In this document: positions 15,170 through 27,880 of the stretch, piece after piece
Layout: each line of letters begins with the position of its first letter
Numbering within the stretch: the first letter of the stretch is position 1
From: Prosapia bicincta
Taxonomy: Eukaryota > Arthropoda > Insecta > Hemiptera > Cercopidae
DNA length: 64,000 nucleotides
Assembly: GCA_036971475.1 (NCBI GenBank)
Contig: JBAIZL010000006.1
Span: 12,052,705 to 12,116,704 of the forward strand
Direction of reading: 5' to 3'
Translations under genes and position numbers: made by a program
The notes under the pieces: model-generated
Seen by the model: only the letters and a program-made list of their open reading frames with translations
Database searches by the model: none
Told to the model about the DNA's origin: nothing

Positions 15170-17143
15170 TGAAACGGTCTGAATCAACGTTTCAATTATG
15201 AAATTAATAATTTCTTATTTTTTAAATAACAAGTTTATTATTTAAATAATAAGGTTTTAATTTATGGTATAATGAACATAGGAAAGAGTCAAGAAGTCAA
15301 TAAAATTTTGAATAAGTATTATTAAGACAAATTAAAAGTTATAATAGCATGACACTGTAATAACTAACTAAATTTGGCGAACGAGAGTAAAGTGAAACAT
15401 TTTCTAAGTGCCGAAAAATACTAACTTGAGAACTAGACCACGTAGAACTATCATCGACATTTTGAAATGACCAGAAAAATCCATAATAAACAGTAGTGAA
15501 TACAGAATTTAAAAAACTCAAAGAACTAAAAATTTATAGTTAAAAATAATAGACATTTTCCAGTGTTCTAAAACAGATAACAAAATTATACAGTTTAAAA
15601 CTAATACGTAGTCCAACCCGCCCGTACAAGAAACAAGCATGGAGATAGCGACGAGCGGTAGAGTGGAGGGAAAGGGTGACACAGCCGCAATAAATACAGG
15701 AACTTAAGGACCTGTAAGGCAGTCAGAAAAAAATGTTTAATACGAGGTCCTAACGGCCGCTATTTCGGATCGCGCCTAGAATCATCACCAGGCCAGATGG
15801 GACGAAAAAAGCCATGTTCCTGCCGTCTACTTCCATCCATGGACGAGGGCTCCAGACTCAGCTTCCAGGACGCGGAAATGGAGAAAGACTTCCATCGACT
15901 GACCAGGAATGGCAACTGCCGATGTCCAGGGACCAGGGAATCCAGACGAGAGACTCCAGGACCGGCAGGGAAATCCTTGGCAAGTCATTTTCTCTATTAC
16001 ATACAAATTAACGTCAAATTTTGTCAGTTAAATTTATTAAATTCAAATTACCAATTAAACTTAAACAATGACTCCATTCTATGTTGAATAATTAAATAAA
16101 TCTTAAAAGTATTAAAATTAATTAGTATAACAAAATTGTTGAAATAATGAATAATAAATATTAAATTTACAAAATGGTTTTGGCCATAAGCCAATCATTT
16201 TCAAAAAGACCAGATTTATTGAAAGTATATATTTTAAAATTATTTATAATAAAATGTGAATTTACCAATTCAATCTTGAAATAAGAAGATACCATTTTTT
16301 ATCATGTTAAATTTGGAAATAATTGTTTTTTAAAATATGTAAATGCAATTAATGAATTGTATATGAAATGTAGGTTTTAAATATGTAAAAATTAACGAAC
16401 TTTTAATTAATAATTTGTGCAGATAAAGAGAGATCTGAATATGTTTTATTTGAAAAGAAAATTAGTTTAGTTTTAAAAGCAGTAATTAAATGCATTATAA
16501 AAACTTACAGTATTTTAATTTATCCTGTGTTGAACAACCAATAAAACCTTTTAGTTTTTTCCAACTGGTAAATAATGATTATAATATCAGAGTACAGTTT
16601 TAATTAAATTTCATTAATTAATAAATATATAAAATTCAGAACCTAATGTTTTGTCAAACGAGTTCTCTCCTGCGAACATATTTATTGAGCTTCTAAAAAT
16701 TAGATGTTTTTTTGTATTGCAGCCCAGAGACGATGTCTACTGTCAGATCATGTTTAAAAGAACACAGGAGCCTTTTAAAATAGGTATGTTAAACATGATC
16801 ATATTTTTCACGTACCCTTGCTGTGCCTGCAGATCTCATGGAGTGGTAAGATTCTCTGAAAATTTTGTGCGTTCATATAAATGTTGTTTCTTTCCAGCTG
16901 ACTATTTTACTGACATGTGTGACTTAATACAGACCCAACAAACCGGCCAACCTACTTAGGGTAGGTCATACAAACGTTACGGTAGGAGTCAGCGGGAATA
17001 GACTTGCATTTGGGCGTGGTACATTACGCGGGAACACAAGACAAATTTAGGGATCTTAACACGGTACACAAAACGGTGTTAGCAGCAGATATATAAATAT
17101 ATAATAAATATATTATTTTGCAAAGTGGGGGAGGGACGTTGCA
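15170..17143 (+). mobile_element. Solo-LTR-like element, copy 1
   Basis: About 1974 bp, homologous along its whole length to the reverse complement of 55567-57529. The start reads TGAAACGGTCTGA (TGTAACGGTATGA in the other copy) and the end GGGACGTTGCA, giving TG...CA ends with a near-perfect short inverted repeat. The interior has a conspicuously GC-rich block at about 15600-15980 and a second conserved block at 16725-17070. The short frames at 15797 and 16651 are not preserved in the other copy, so they are unlikely to be genes. It could also be a non-autonomous element of another type; no second LTR or internal coding region flanks it. Confidence 0.7.
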
Positions 17144-18028
17144 ACGTACATTACTTCCTAACCTTATACAGTTATTTAGTTATTTAAAGATATTGTATGT
17201 GATAAACTAGCATGTATTGGATCATGCCTTATATATATATTTATATTAGTTTACCAATGTATACAATTAAAACCATTCAAATACATACTTATTTTCAAAC
17301 AAAGTCTGTAAAATTTTATATTTACAGTAGAGACTCGAAATTCGGAGTCCCGACTCTTCAATCTTCCGTTAAATTGTAGCCTGTTTCTATTTTAGTCGGT
17401 TTTATCTATTTGAAAAAAAAGATGCGTCGGTCTTAAAAGGAATATTCATAGCCGTACGGTATGCAAAGTAAATGAGAACGGTATACGCTAATTTGGAAGA
17501 AATGTAAGGAACGTTGAAATTTATCTTTGAAAAAGTATTTGGCTAAAGAACTCAAATTGTATAAGAGCAAAAACAAATATAATAAAAGCAGAATTTATTA
17601 CTACACTTATAAACAAAGATTTATTACTCTCCAATTAGGTATTTTCTTCATTTTGTACATGATTGAGGTAATGAAAAAAACTAGTCTATTCATACCTACT
17701 CTCCCTTGCATGTACGTGTCTGCTCTTCCTACAAACATAACTTTTGAAGTTATATTCTATAATTATGGAAACATTTTTGTCCTCCTAAACGACCTCCCCA
17801 CTTCTAAAAGTCTGATAAATCTACGTGAATAACTATCTATAATGGTTACGTTATTGGAACATACTTTATTCGACTGTATTACCACAAAACGTCCCGAGCT
17901 AATAAAGTAATATATTTGTAAAATAATGTTATGTCTTTATAGCTGACGTCTATTTTTTCGTACATATTTAATAACAAAATAATACACTTTAAATATTTAG
18001 TCTCTTATATTACATACATTTTTATTTG
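17144..18028. other. AT-rich DNA, no supported gene
   Basis: One open frame at 17527-17832 starts with a non-ATG codon and shows no domain, and I do not accept it. Nothing else seen. Confidence 0.45.
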
Positions 18029-18545
18029 TTTGATTAGAAAATCTAAAACACATGTCATGAAAAATGTTAAAAGCCCGTCAATGTTTCACAAACCATTATT
18101 TCATATCTCATTTCTATTCTTAACTAAATCATGACACTATCGTCTACGAAAGATAGACAGAGATTGTGAATAGCCTAAGTGTAGGAATAACAAAGGGAGC
18201 TAAACTCTTCTAAGGCAATGTAAAGTCGGATTATTCCATCACGTGTGCATACTTACTTGACTCAAGTAGCTCTATTCCTTTCTCGTACCATGAATAATTT
18301 CATACTCCTTACTCACAACGTGTCTTAGTATTATTTAACCACACATTATTCCAAACAAATACAGATATATCTATGAACAGTTTATACATAGTTCTGATTG
18401 ATTTAGTTACTCAACAAAAATTGTTGATAAGATTGACTCATCAGTGACACTTTTAATAATATTTTTGAAACTAATGCTAATCTAGAATGTTATTAGAACA
18501 CGATAGTTCATTACGTCATGGCAATATATTTATTGCATTTTTTAT

Positions 18546-18548
<3 letters not shown>
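18029..18548. repeat. Family A fragment matching window bases 1-520
   Basis: Collinear with 1-520 and highly similar, for example 'GTTTGATTAGAAAATC' near the left and 'CATTACGTCATGGCAATATA' near the right. It ends abruptly at a (TA)n tract, which suggests breakage or expansion at the microsatellite. Confidence 0.85.
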
Positions 18549-18606
<58 letters not shown>

Positions 18607-18668
18607 TACACACAAATATGTACAATAATAGGTAGAAAGATAGATACAAAAACAAAAACACAGGTATG

Positions 18669-18744
<76 letters not shown>

Positions 18745-18749
18745 TTTTT
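18549..18749. repeat. Two (TA)n tracts and a T-run
   Basis: TA at 18549-18598 and 18672-18726, then about 23 T residues at 18727-18749. Between the tracts are ~70 bases of CA-rich sequence. Confidence 0.97.
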
Positions 18750-18759
18750 GGACATCCAA

Positions 18760-20664
18760 TAGTAAATAATAATAAAAATTTCCAACATTGAGTCAAATTT
18801 TAATAAATAATTACGATGTACATTTCTCCAATATTTATATAATCAATAAAAAAAGCACTCAGTTCATAATACTCAATAAGTTCATAATGATATAGCAGAG
18901 AGTTGCAACTAAATTTACTGAGTACTGCCTTGAATACTGTATGAAGCAACTGGACTGGTTTTTAAGTATCTATGTGTTTAATAACTAGAGCTTTACAATA
19001 AATGTCATCTGTATGAAAAATGTATTACTAAAAATGTTTATAGAGATATAATAATTCGTTTCAGGTCTCGGTAACCCCTATCGTCTTCAGGTGTTTGCCA
19101 TAAATGAGTAGTATTTTTACTCATACTTTTATAGTTGATACGTATGTATTGGCTTCTTGAAGAGTTTGGTTTGATAGTAATCTCTTAGCAATTTTTTGAA
19201 TAAATGTTTCTTGCAAATTCCAATTTGAAGACCAAACCCAAGACAAATAACCCAGTTGTAAAAGATAATCTTCGTAATTAAATTTTATATATTCGATTCG
19301 CTTATATAGTCATTATGTTTATCATATATAACTTAGTTTATTTCTTCAATTTATTATAGGATTTACTTTTCTTTGAAGTAGAAATACTTTTGCCCATCGG
19401 TTTAGCAAATTTTGGTCGATTTAGGCGAACCGCATATATTGAAATTTCACGTAGAATCAAAAAGCTTAGTATTATGTACATTATTCACGCTTATTCTATT
19501 CCCCTTTCCGTTGAAGCTGATGTTATTTATGGTTTGACATATTTAATATCCATTTAGTAAAACTTTATCTTTATATAATTTCAAATATAATAAAAATAAA
19601 AATTCAGTATCAAATAGCTGCCAAAGATAAGTATTTTATCATTAAAAATCAAAAATAATTGATTATGGAAACTGTTTGAGATACGTTATGGAATTAAATA
19701 TGTGTCAATAAAAATGGAATAATAATAGTTTTTTTCTATAATAATATTCGTTTTTTACTTAAATTAATAAAATATTTATTATTTAATTCGCTAGTTTATT
19801 CTCAAATATATTTTGTTGTTTTAAATCATTTATTACACTACATTCGTACGTAGATGGTAATGTGTAACTTCTCATATAGGTATCTGTAGCCTACTTGTAA
19901 ACTGTTGTGAGGTTCTGAATTGTTCCCTCGATCTGTTGGGAATCCGCAGATATACTTACACCGTTTGATACATCAAAATCATACAAATATAGCTACAGAC
20001 AACGCACTTCACAAAGATGGTATGACATAGATAAAAGAATTATTTATAAATAGTATTCTCTTAAAAATATTACTTTTATAATATTCTTGACGATATATAA
20101 TTACCTTATCTAAAACTATTTTGATCATTTTCTATTTACCTACACAATTTACGACGCATAGTATGTAACCTTTTTTAAAAACTATTTAATGTGTTTGAAG
20201 AAATTTATTGAAAGAAAAGTATAAAATCGGTTTTTTTAATAAATTTAAACTAAAATCTCCTTTTATAAAACTAAGGTAGGCCTGTATTTGTCACAAAGTT
20301 TTACTATTAAGTAGGAGTATAATCATACAATAAATTATTTCACTATATCAAAAGAGTAAATTACAATAATTCTGGTTTACTCATTAGGATTTTCTTTTGA
20401 AATAAAGTTTGAGATTTTTGAGTAAATTTGAATCATTTTTTAATTCAATATTAACATTTTAACATTTACTAACAATTTTCTAAATTTGTAAACAATATTT
20501 TCTTATATGAAACTAACGTCCAAAAATTTGTTACTTGTAATATCTCAATATAAAGATCGTTCTATTGTTATTGTTCTTTGTGTTACTATTAATTCATTTC
20601 TGTATTTTCGTTTCTACGAATTAAAAAAGCTTATTTGGCATTAGTATTTTATTACTGAATTTTT
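18760..20664. other. AT-rich DNA, no gene seen
   Basis: No supported frame or RNA other than the weak hammerhead-like core at 19055-19093. Confidence 0.45.
19055..19093 (-). ncRNA. Hammerhead-like core, isolated (weak)
   Basis: On the minus strand CTGAAGA (19090-19084) is followed by 21 bases and then GAAACG (19062-19057). These are the two conserved core segments of a hammerhead ribozyme at plausible spacing. Stem II is poor (about AGG/CCU). No PLE coding sequence was recognised beside it. It may be a decayed PLE tail or chance. Confidence 0.3.
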
Positions 20665-21060
20665 TTCTATTAGATTACACTCTCCTGATATATATCTTCT
20701 ATAACTTTTCAAAACTTAATAAAATACATTTTAATCATCTAAACAAGTTCATATGCAATTCCTTTAACCTATCGTGATTGATAATTAGTGTGGATACAGT
20801 TTGTAAAAATATTTTTCAAATAAATAAATTATAAAAATTTAGTGGTCTAGGTCGGATTTGAAGTGATTATCTTCATGTTTTAAGTCTATTGCTTTCACAC
20901 TAAGCAAACTTTCGAATAGTTAGAAATGTACTTCTCAAAGATGTATATGTATTATTCTTTTGCCTTCATCTGGTTCTCGTCGAAACTCTCGTTGCATAAC
21001 CTCAAATTGCTGTCATGATTATCACACTATATCATAAATAATACTCTAGGATTAAAAATA
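20665..21060 (-). repeat. SINE-like repeat with tRNA-like segment, copy A
   Basis: One of three related copies (with 30480-30925 and 50870-51265). Shared blocks in order on the plus strand: a 'CTCTCCTG..ATATATCTT' block, an 'AAATA.TTATTCAA' block, a tRNA-like segment near 20840-20925, and a 'CATCTGGTT.TCGTCGAAA' block near 20970. On the minus strand the tRNA-like segment reads GCTTAGTGTGAAAGC, then a B-box-like 'CTTCAAATCC'. This copy is the most diverged in the B box. Confidence 0.55.
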
Positions 21061-22242
21061 ATAGAAAATAATAATTTGAAAAAGCGAACTGAATTAACGG
21101 CATGGAACATTGCTTTACAAACCGACTATGGGAAAGGAAAGCGAAGAAAAACTACAACTCAATGCTAGCGACGCAAAAAATTGTGTAAATACGTCTATGG
21201 ACTATGTAAGAAAACAAAATTATTAATATTAGTCCAACACCATGCATAGAAAGGGAAATGGAAAATGCAAGAGTATTCTCGATCTACTTTTCCACATAAT
21301 ATTGTTATTCGAGTATATTTTAATACATATGGGGAATAATAGTAATATTTTATGGTAATATTTGTTGGTAGTATTTATATTAATATGGTAATATATTAAC
21401 CGGAATTAAAAAATCAAATAAACTCAAATATTTATTTTACACTACTTGTTTATTTTGTTTAACTTTTCTAGTCGTTATTTATTATTATTAAATACTTTAC
21501 TTTTATGTAATTTATTAAAATAATAAATTATTAAAAATTGTTTTGTTTTGTTGTGATAAAGGAATTTAAATATTTAATTAGTTTGTCGATTAATGAATAA
21601 ATCTTTCATTCTATAATAATTATTTTATTTCTGCTGTGATAATAAAAATGTAAAGTTAAAAATAGCTAATCTTACAATTAAAAGGTGTTATTAACAATTT
21701 AGCAATGTATAGTGCACAAATATAAATACTTAACCATGAATAGACGACATTGATAATTATTATTCATTGCTGAGTTTTAAAACACCTCATGAGAATAAAC
21801 TAAACATTTGAAATATTATGGCAAAAGCTGTATTAGAGCCTGTGTTCCGAAAACACTTAAAATTCCACAGACGTTGTTGAATGGAATACCTTAAAAACAC
21901 AAAGGAATTCCAAGAATGTTCAAATAACTTTGTCGGCTAAAAGTATGAAGGTAAGAATGTGTATGCTCCTTGTCGAGTGTTTTTTACTTAATTTTAAAAT
22001 AAAATTATACATGCCAAACTTATCCTAAAAATTACTCTACTTTTTTAAAATTCGTTGTTGCACGCATAATTTGATACAGCTATTCAAAATTATTTAATTA
22101 TGTTTAAATTGTAATAAGGATAAGTATGTTTAACAAACTACCTCAAATAATTTACAGACTAATATTATTTCTAAATGTAATTAAGATTTAAAAAGCTTCA
22201 CTGGTCTCCATATATCGAAAATGTCATAATTTAAATATTTTA
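21061..22242. other. AT-rich DNA, no gene seen
   Basis: No supported coding region or RNA gene. Confidence 0.45.

Positions 22243-22292
<50 letters not shown>
22243..22292. repeat. (TA)n microsatellite downstream of a PLE
   Basis: About 50 bases of TA. It lies at the 3' side of the minus-strand PLE that ends at 22456, the same arrangement as other PLE tails here. Confidence 0.95.
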
Positions 22293-22297
<5 letters not shown>

Positions 22298-22340
22298 TAT
22301 TATTATTAATTGTAAATAGTTTTTCCCCCCACTAAGTGCT

Positions 22341-22376
22341 ATAATTTCACCTTATGTGATGAGGCACCTTTAGGTC
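22341..22376 (-). ncRNA. Decayed hammerhead-like motif in PLE 3' region
   Basis: On the minus strand, CCTAAAGGTGCC, a loop, then AAGGTGAAATT occupy the position expected for the PLE hammerhead. The first core segment is altered (CTAAAGG instead of CTGANGA); the GAAA segment and a 4-bp hairpin survive. Called only because of its place between the PLE stop codon and the TA tract. Confidence 0.3.
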
Positions 22377-22455
22377 ACTTGACCATTGTCGAATCACTAA
22401 ATTAATTTTCTCAATTTTTCTCGTGTGGGTGTTCGGTCGTGATGTTGGTATTTGT

Positions 22456-23292
22456 TTATTTTTGAGCCGCATGTATATTGTTTTTGAATAGTACGTCATT
22501 TGCATATGTTGTATGATAGTTCATTATATTGTTGTGTATGTTTTTATAAATGTGGTATTTGTTTAGTGAGTTTAGTTCGATCTCGTTATTTTTTATTTGA
22601 AGTATGGTTAAGTTATTTTCGTAATTTGTTATTTCACGTTTATGTGATACTAGGTGTGCTGCATCATTTGATGCTTTTGTATTTTATTTTTTAATGCTCT
22701 GTAATGTTCTTCAAATCTTATTTTAAATGATCTGCTTGGTTTTCCTATGTAAAATGCGTTGTAGCCGTTACATGTAATTTTGTAAATTCCTGATAGGTTA
22801 TGTTTTTTTCTGTATTTGTTTTGTGGTTTGTGCTATTAAGGTATTTTATTATATTGTTGTTTGGTTTGTATGTTGGAGTGTAGTGTACTCTGTTGTACAT
22901 ATTTGATATTTTTTCAATTTTGTTATTAGTGTAATTTTATTGTAGGTAGAATTTTTTATTATTATTATTATTTTTGTGTTCAGGTTGTTGTGATGTGTTG
23001 AGGTTAGTTTTTTTTTTGTAAATTCATTGTATATGTTTTTTATAAAGTATTTGTTGTATCCATTTTCTATTGGTATTTTTGTAATGTTATCTAACTCTGT
23101 ATTTAATTTGTGTTTAATATCTTTTGTGTATTTCATTGCTTTATATATCAGATTACTTTAAGTGTTAATTTTGTGTATCCATGGGCAGTTAGATTTTTTG
23201 TATATTGTAGGGTTGTTAGAAGTTGGTTTCCTGTGTACTGTAGTTATCTATTTAATTATTGTTTATTATTAGTGTAATGTCAAAATAGTTAT
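22456..23292 (-). pseudogene. Penelope-like element, RT thumb to GIY-YIG end, decayed
   Basis: Read on the minus strand. The post-catalytic RT motif appears as NYFDITLIINN near 23290, then VHRKPTSNNPTIYKKSNCPW near 23240-23180, then a frame at 23136-22849 (KYTKDIKHKL...). After an interruption the GIY-YIG endonuclease appears as GIYKITCNGYNAFYIGKPSR, with 'FKIRFEEHY' holding the expected Arg and His (about 22795-22700). A one-base frameshift follows, and the frame then runs to TAA at 22458-22456. At least three stops or frameshifts make it dead. It is only distantly similar to the PLE at 35-38 kb, so it is a separate lineage or much older. Confidence 0.8.
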
Positions 23293-23338
23293 AGAGCGCG
23301 AGTGTCTGTGTGTGAGAGAGAAAGAGAGAGTCGGTGTA

Positions 23339-23378
23339 TGTGTGTGTGTGTGTGTTTGTATGTGTGTTTGTATGTGTC
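23339..23378. repeat. (TG)n microsatellite
   Basis: TG repeats with TTTG interruptions, beside the 5' limit of the PLE fragment. Confidence 0.9.
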
Positions 23379-23502
23379 GACAAGGGAGGTCCTCACACAC
23401 TTCCTGTACCGACTAAAGCGGTCCTAACGCAAACTGTGGTCTTGGATTAGGACCTCGGTTGTACGTCCTTGCTAAGCCGTTAAAGGATATTATGAAAAGG
23501 TA

Positions 23503-23567
23503 ACAAATATATTCATTAAAAGTATTCTTGTTTTTGAAATATTTTTAATTTATTAAATATATATGTA
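23503..23567 (+). mobile_element. Solo PLE 3' terminus (about 60 bp)
   Basis: Matches the last ~60 bases of the 35-38 kb PLE: 'AAATATATTCATTAAAAG', 'TATTCTTGT', 'TTTGAAATATTTTTAATTT', then TA/TG-rich sequence. Such short 3' pieces are expected from extreme 5' truncation at insertion. Confidence 0.7.
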
Positions 23568-24117
23568 TGTATGTGTATATACTACATATAGGCTAGATTT
23601 TAGACACTTCTTTCAAATAGACATATAAGGTTTATAATAAACATAAACTGTTTATTATTAGGATGAAAAAAACTTAAAATACCAACAACAGGACAAAGTT
23701 GGATTAGGAAGGGTTTTTCTTTAACGTATTATAATGCCAGTACAGTTACCAAATTTTTATTTGATAATATCCCCTCATGAACAGTGACAATAAAGTCTTT
23801 ATTGTTTAGTATCAATTTTCTCGTAAGGATGTCCAGAATTAATTTATGTTAAACTTTCTGAGGTGTGACATCAAATTAAAGAAAATAGAGTAAAATCAAG
23901 GAAGCTCCACTCGGTGACGAACAAAGTGCCGGAATGAATGCGGCCCGTCCTAATCCTTTGCCTTTGTGTGAGTGAGGACTGTGTGTTTGTGTGAGTAAGC
24001 CAACCTGGCGTTCAGAGGCATTCGAATTTTGGTATTACTATAGGTATTACGGTTAGCAATTTTTACGTAAGATCCATTATTGAAGGCCTTACTCTGGTGA
24101 GTTTAAAATCATGTTTT

Positions 24118-24118
<1 letters not shown>

Positions 24119-24179
<61 letters not shown>
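24119..24179. repeat. (TA)n microsatellite
   Basis: About 60 bases of TA. The open frame that crosses it is repeat-derived. Confidence 0.95.
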
Positions 24180-24184
<5 letters not shown>

Positions 24185-27100
24185 TACAGCTTAAACGATA
24201 CAGTGGTACAGGGCGTTCCCTGCGATTTTCCCATCTGTGCCAAAAATATGTAATTGTAAATATGACTAGCCAACTGGAGCATGTGAAATATTAATATGAA
24301 TTGCGACCCTTTGTAGAGTTTCCCTAACAAACGGCTTGGCACTTATCGAAGACAAAGCAGTCCAGGTAAAGTTTAAAAGAAGAGGCCGACATCTGTTACT
24401 TTTGTAAACCAAAAATAGTACTGGATCTAAAGAAGGTTGAGCATATACTGAAAGCCTAACGCAATTTTATTTCATAATATTGATCTGGCCACTTTGGTGG
24501 TTCTAAAAACGAATATCGTCTCCCCTTCACGTGTTCGACAAACGGGGGGAGAGGGGAACGGCGGGAACGCATTTTACTGGAACCTTTGTAACTTTTAGAC
24601 TATACAGATAAATAACCCAGAAAAATGTGTTCATACTCACATAAATAAGGGCTTCGATAATGGTACTGAGACAAAAATGACTAGCTATAATACCTACCGA
24701 GGAAAAAATAATTGTTCTTAAAACTTTTACTTTTACTTTGTTTCGTAGTAAATCTTAATTGGAAAAACCCCATTGCGGTAAATGTAAGCCGGAAACTAAG
24801 ATGAAGGTTTGTTTTAGGATCTTTGAAAGTTCAAAAATATTTCCTCAAATTTATACGATCAATTATATACTAATATTACGATAACTTTCATGTCTACATC
24901 ATGGTAGCTTTAGCACGACGTTCATTTAACTACAAGCTTTGAGAAAAGTTTTATAGTTATATAAGATGCTCAAAATATTGAGTAGATAGTTTTCTTCACC
25001 CACATTGAAAACATATGTGCTTCAGGTGTTCTATATTTCTCCTTAATTCTTAGTACCAGGAGATAATTTTACCAGGGACATCCTTAGTCCGACGCTATTC
25101 CCTCTACCATTAATTGCTAGTTTTCTCACAAGCGACGCCTATTTACTGTCCCCATATAGATTCGGTCTACCTCAGTTACGTAACTGCAAAATTAATTCAT
25201 GATAATAAATTCTGCATGACATTCTACCTTAATCCATCTTATATTGCAACTCCCATTTAACTCTCATTGTTACCTAATAAAACACATAGTTTTTAAGTGT
25301 AGCCTATTCCTTTTACAACAAAACAAATGAAAACTCTTCCTAGGTTTATATAAAATCATTTCTTAAGCTACAAAACTTTATAAACTTCCCAACTACATAA
25401 GAGTTCTTCCTAATAGAAAATACTCCGAATTCTTATCAGATAAAAATGAGCTTATCAGCCTGTGTGTGTGTGTGTGAGTGTGTGTTTGTGTCTGTCTGTC
25501 ATTGTCAGTATGTGTATGTGTGAGTTTGTGAATGTCTATGTGTATGTGTGTGTGTTTCGTTTCGTTTGAATGTTCAAAGATTATAGAAGTAACAGACACA
25601 GAGTTAAACACTTTCTTTTTAGAAGAACTCTTTTCCCTAATTCCATCTGACGTCTATAAATAAACCAGTATTATTATATTGAACATAGATAGAGACATAG
25701 ATATTGACATAGAGTCAAAGTCGTCAAATTATATATTTATTTGTTACTGTTTTTGTAGATTGCAAACTTATATATAGAAGTAGATTTGTAAAACATTGCA
25801 CAGGAACGAAAATATCTTGCTGTAAACCTATTTTAGAATTAGTTAACAGTAACAAAATATATATATTTTTTTACTTTGAAGATGATTCTAAATGTTTCTA
25901 ATATCACTTCTATTTTTTTATATTAATATAATATTTATAGTCTTTATATTTATAAATATTTATAGTGAATTATTTTGGGTATATTTTAAAATTCTATATA
26001 TATAAAGAAGATATACATGTCTCGATGGCAAATCTTGTAATAGTCTATCCAGATTTGAAAACCATAGTATTAATTAAATTAATACAATTTTTTATCCCAA
26101 TAACTCTCTTAATAAGCTCATTATCTTTTATTTAATTTACCTTTAAACAAATTACATATTTGTTCTAGGCAAATAATATTTATTCATTGTAAGAATGTAT
26201 CAATAACTTTTACCTGTTGCCATTAGTAATTGCTAGAGTCGTAATGGATTTTTAATGAACTAAAGTTTCCTAGGATTTCTTAAGTCTTAAAACAGGTGGT
26301 ATCGACATTTTCAGTGTTTCACATATTTGTTGTTTTCGACGTTATTGTATCTGTTCATTCTAAATAATTTAAGAAATTGACATTTATTTATAATAGAAAT
26401 TTAAATGATGAGATTTTTTTATTATAGTTTGGCAAGGACTAGATATAAAATGTATAGTATGTCTTAAATAAAACGTATTTCTGTAAAAATGGCTTCTCTT
26501 TTGAACACGTTAAATGAGCTTACTATCCAGGTGTCGCAACCTTGAGCCGTTTGTAAAGTTGTTGCACCTTCTAATGACATAAATGCATTAAAAAAAGCTT
26601 AAGACTTCTGGATTTTCCTTTTTTACATGCGAAGTTTTTTAATTACCAATCTTTTTCAGCCTTCTGCTTGTTCTTTCTGGACTTCACTTAGCGAAGATAT
26701 AAATTTGTCCCATTGTGATCATGAAAGTTTAATTACATTATATTTTTTGTATGAAATTTAATTTAAAAGCTTCAGTTATCCTAATGTATCTATATATAGA
26801 TCTCTATACCTATTTATTCCGGAGAATCGTTTTACATGAAAAATCTCAAGGAAGGAGCAAGGTAAGATTAATTGTTTTCTATGACAGAGAAGTCATACAT
26901 GGGCTTCGCCCCACTGGCCTTGGTAGATCCAAGGATTTACTAATGGAAATATCACTACGATGGGTTTAAAATTAAAGAAGTCCAATATGCTAGAGGGTTA
27001 TAGATGGTTATAAGATCAGCTGATATTACCAGCTGTTGAGAATTGTTTTTTTTGCTCTTTATTGTTCTTGTGATTTGAAATGTCAAATTTATCTTGAAGG

Positions 27101-27286
27101 GGGACGAGGCGGGTTTTGGAAATTTATTTGGGAAAGAGTGCAGTAGAAATAATGGTTTAAGATATTTTACAAGATTGTTGCCTAATTTATTATATATATT
27201 TGTTGATTTTAATGGAAATGTTGAGTTGTTGTTGTTCTTTTAGTGGAAATTTATCTTTTTAATTGGAAATATTGAACGTAATTGTA
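24180..27286. other. No supported gene; GT-rich patch at 25461-25560
   Basis: Less AT-rich stretches near 24300-24600 and 25060-25160 have no long frame. Frames at 25393-25611 (minus, over the GT-rich patch) and 26751-26969 show no domain and are not accepted. Confidence 0.45.
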
Positions 27287-27379
27287 ATGGAGGAAGACCG
27301 CGAGTTTATAGATGAATATTTAAGAATGGTGGAGGAAAGAAAAGTTAAGGATCGTTTACAAAGCAAGAGGAGGGTCTGA
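27287..27379 (+). CDS. Short open frame, charged 30-residue peptide, unknown
   Basis: ATG at 27287 opens a 30-codon frame rich in Glu, Arg and Lys (MEEDREFIDEYLRMVEERK...), ending TGA at 27377-27379. The composition looks like an N-terminal coil or an eroded first exon. It lies ~60 bases before the region of Helitron helicase similarity, but I see no evidence that they belong together. It may be chance. Confidence 0.2.
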   Translation: MEEDREFIDEYLRMVEERKVKDRLQSKRRV

Positions 27380-27439
27380 TGACCATATTCACAATTTTAG
27401 GTGGAACACAAACAATAATATTCAGGATTTATGTCATTC

Positions 27440-27880
27440 AGAATAGTAGGCCTAATTTCAGTAACACCACCTGAAATGTCTCCACACAATTTAAAAATAT
27501 AGATTGAAGCTATAGTTACGTTTATTGCAATAACGAATTTGTCTTCTACACTGTAAAATGGAGTAATAATAATTGTGAAAGCTATGTTGGAGGAATAATT
27601 ATACTTGGAAATAGCTACTGGGAAAAACAAAGACCAAAAAGTATTTCTTTCAAGAATAAAACTAATTACAACAGATACAAATATGCCGTTTACATTTGTT
27701 AAAACTCGATTTCCAATAAGGCTTACCATTGGAATGATAATAATCAAAGCTCAAGGCCAACCATTTGAAGAAATTGATATCTCTTTCAGACTCCAAGTAA
27801 CCAGTCAGGGATACTTATGAGTACCATTTAGGAGAGGAAGAGCGCCTAGAGACAATTACATTGAAATATAAAATCGAACC
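27440..27880 (+). pseudogene. Helitron-type PIF1-like helicase C-terminal remnant
   Basis: Conceptual translation with stops gives the blocks of the C-terminal helicase part of Helitron transposases in order: 'VTPPEMSPHNLKI' (27450s), 'NGVIIIVKAMLEE' (about 27560-27598), 'LEIATGKNKDQKVFLSRI' (27605-27660), 'TDTNMPFTF', 'FPIRLTIGMIIIKAQGQP' (about 27708-27765; the motif with conserved KxQGQ), and a final 'RRGRAPRDN' corresponding to the usual 'SRGRAP' end. Several in-frame stops mean it is inactive. Helitron termini (TC start, CTRR hairpin end) were not located. Confidence 0.75.

Noticed and set aside
15600..15980. GC-rich block as a possible CpG-like promoter or host exon
   Set aside because: It recurs inside the inverted element copy at 56730-57110, so it is part of the repeat.
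27397..27747. 116-codon minus-strand frame
   Set aside because: Antisense to the Helitron helicase remnant, whose motifs are clearly on the plus strand.
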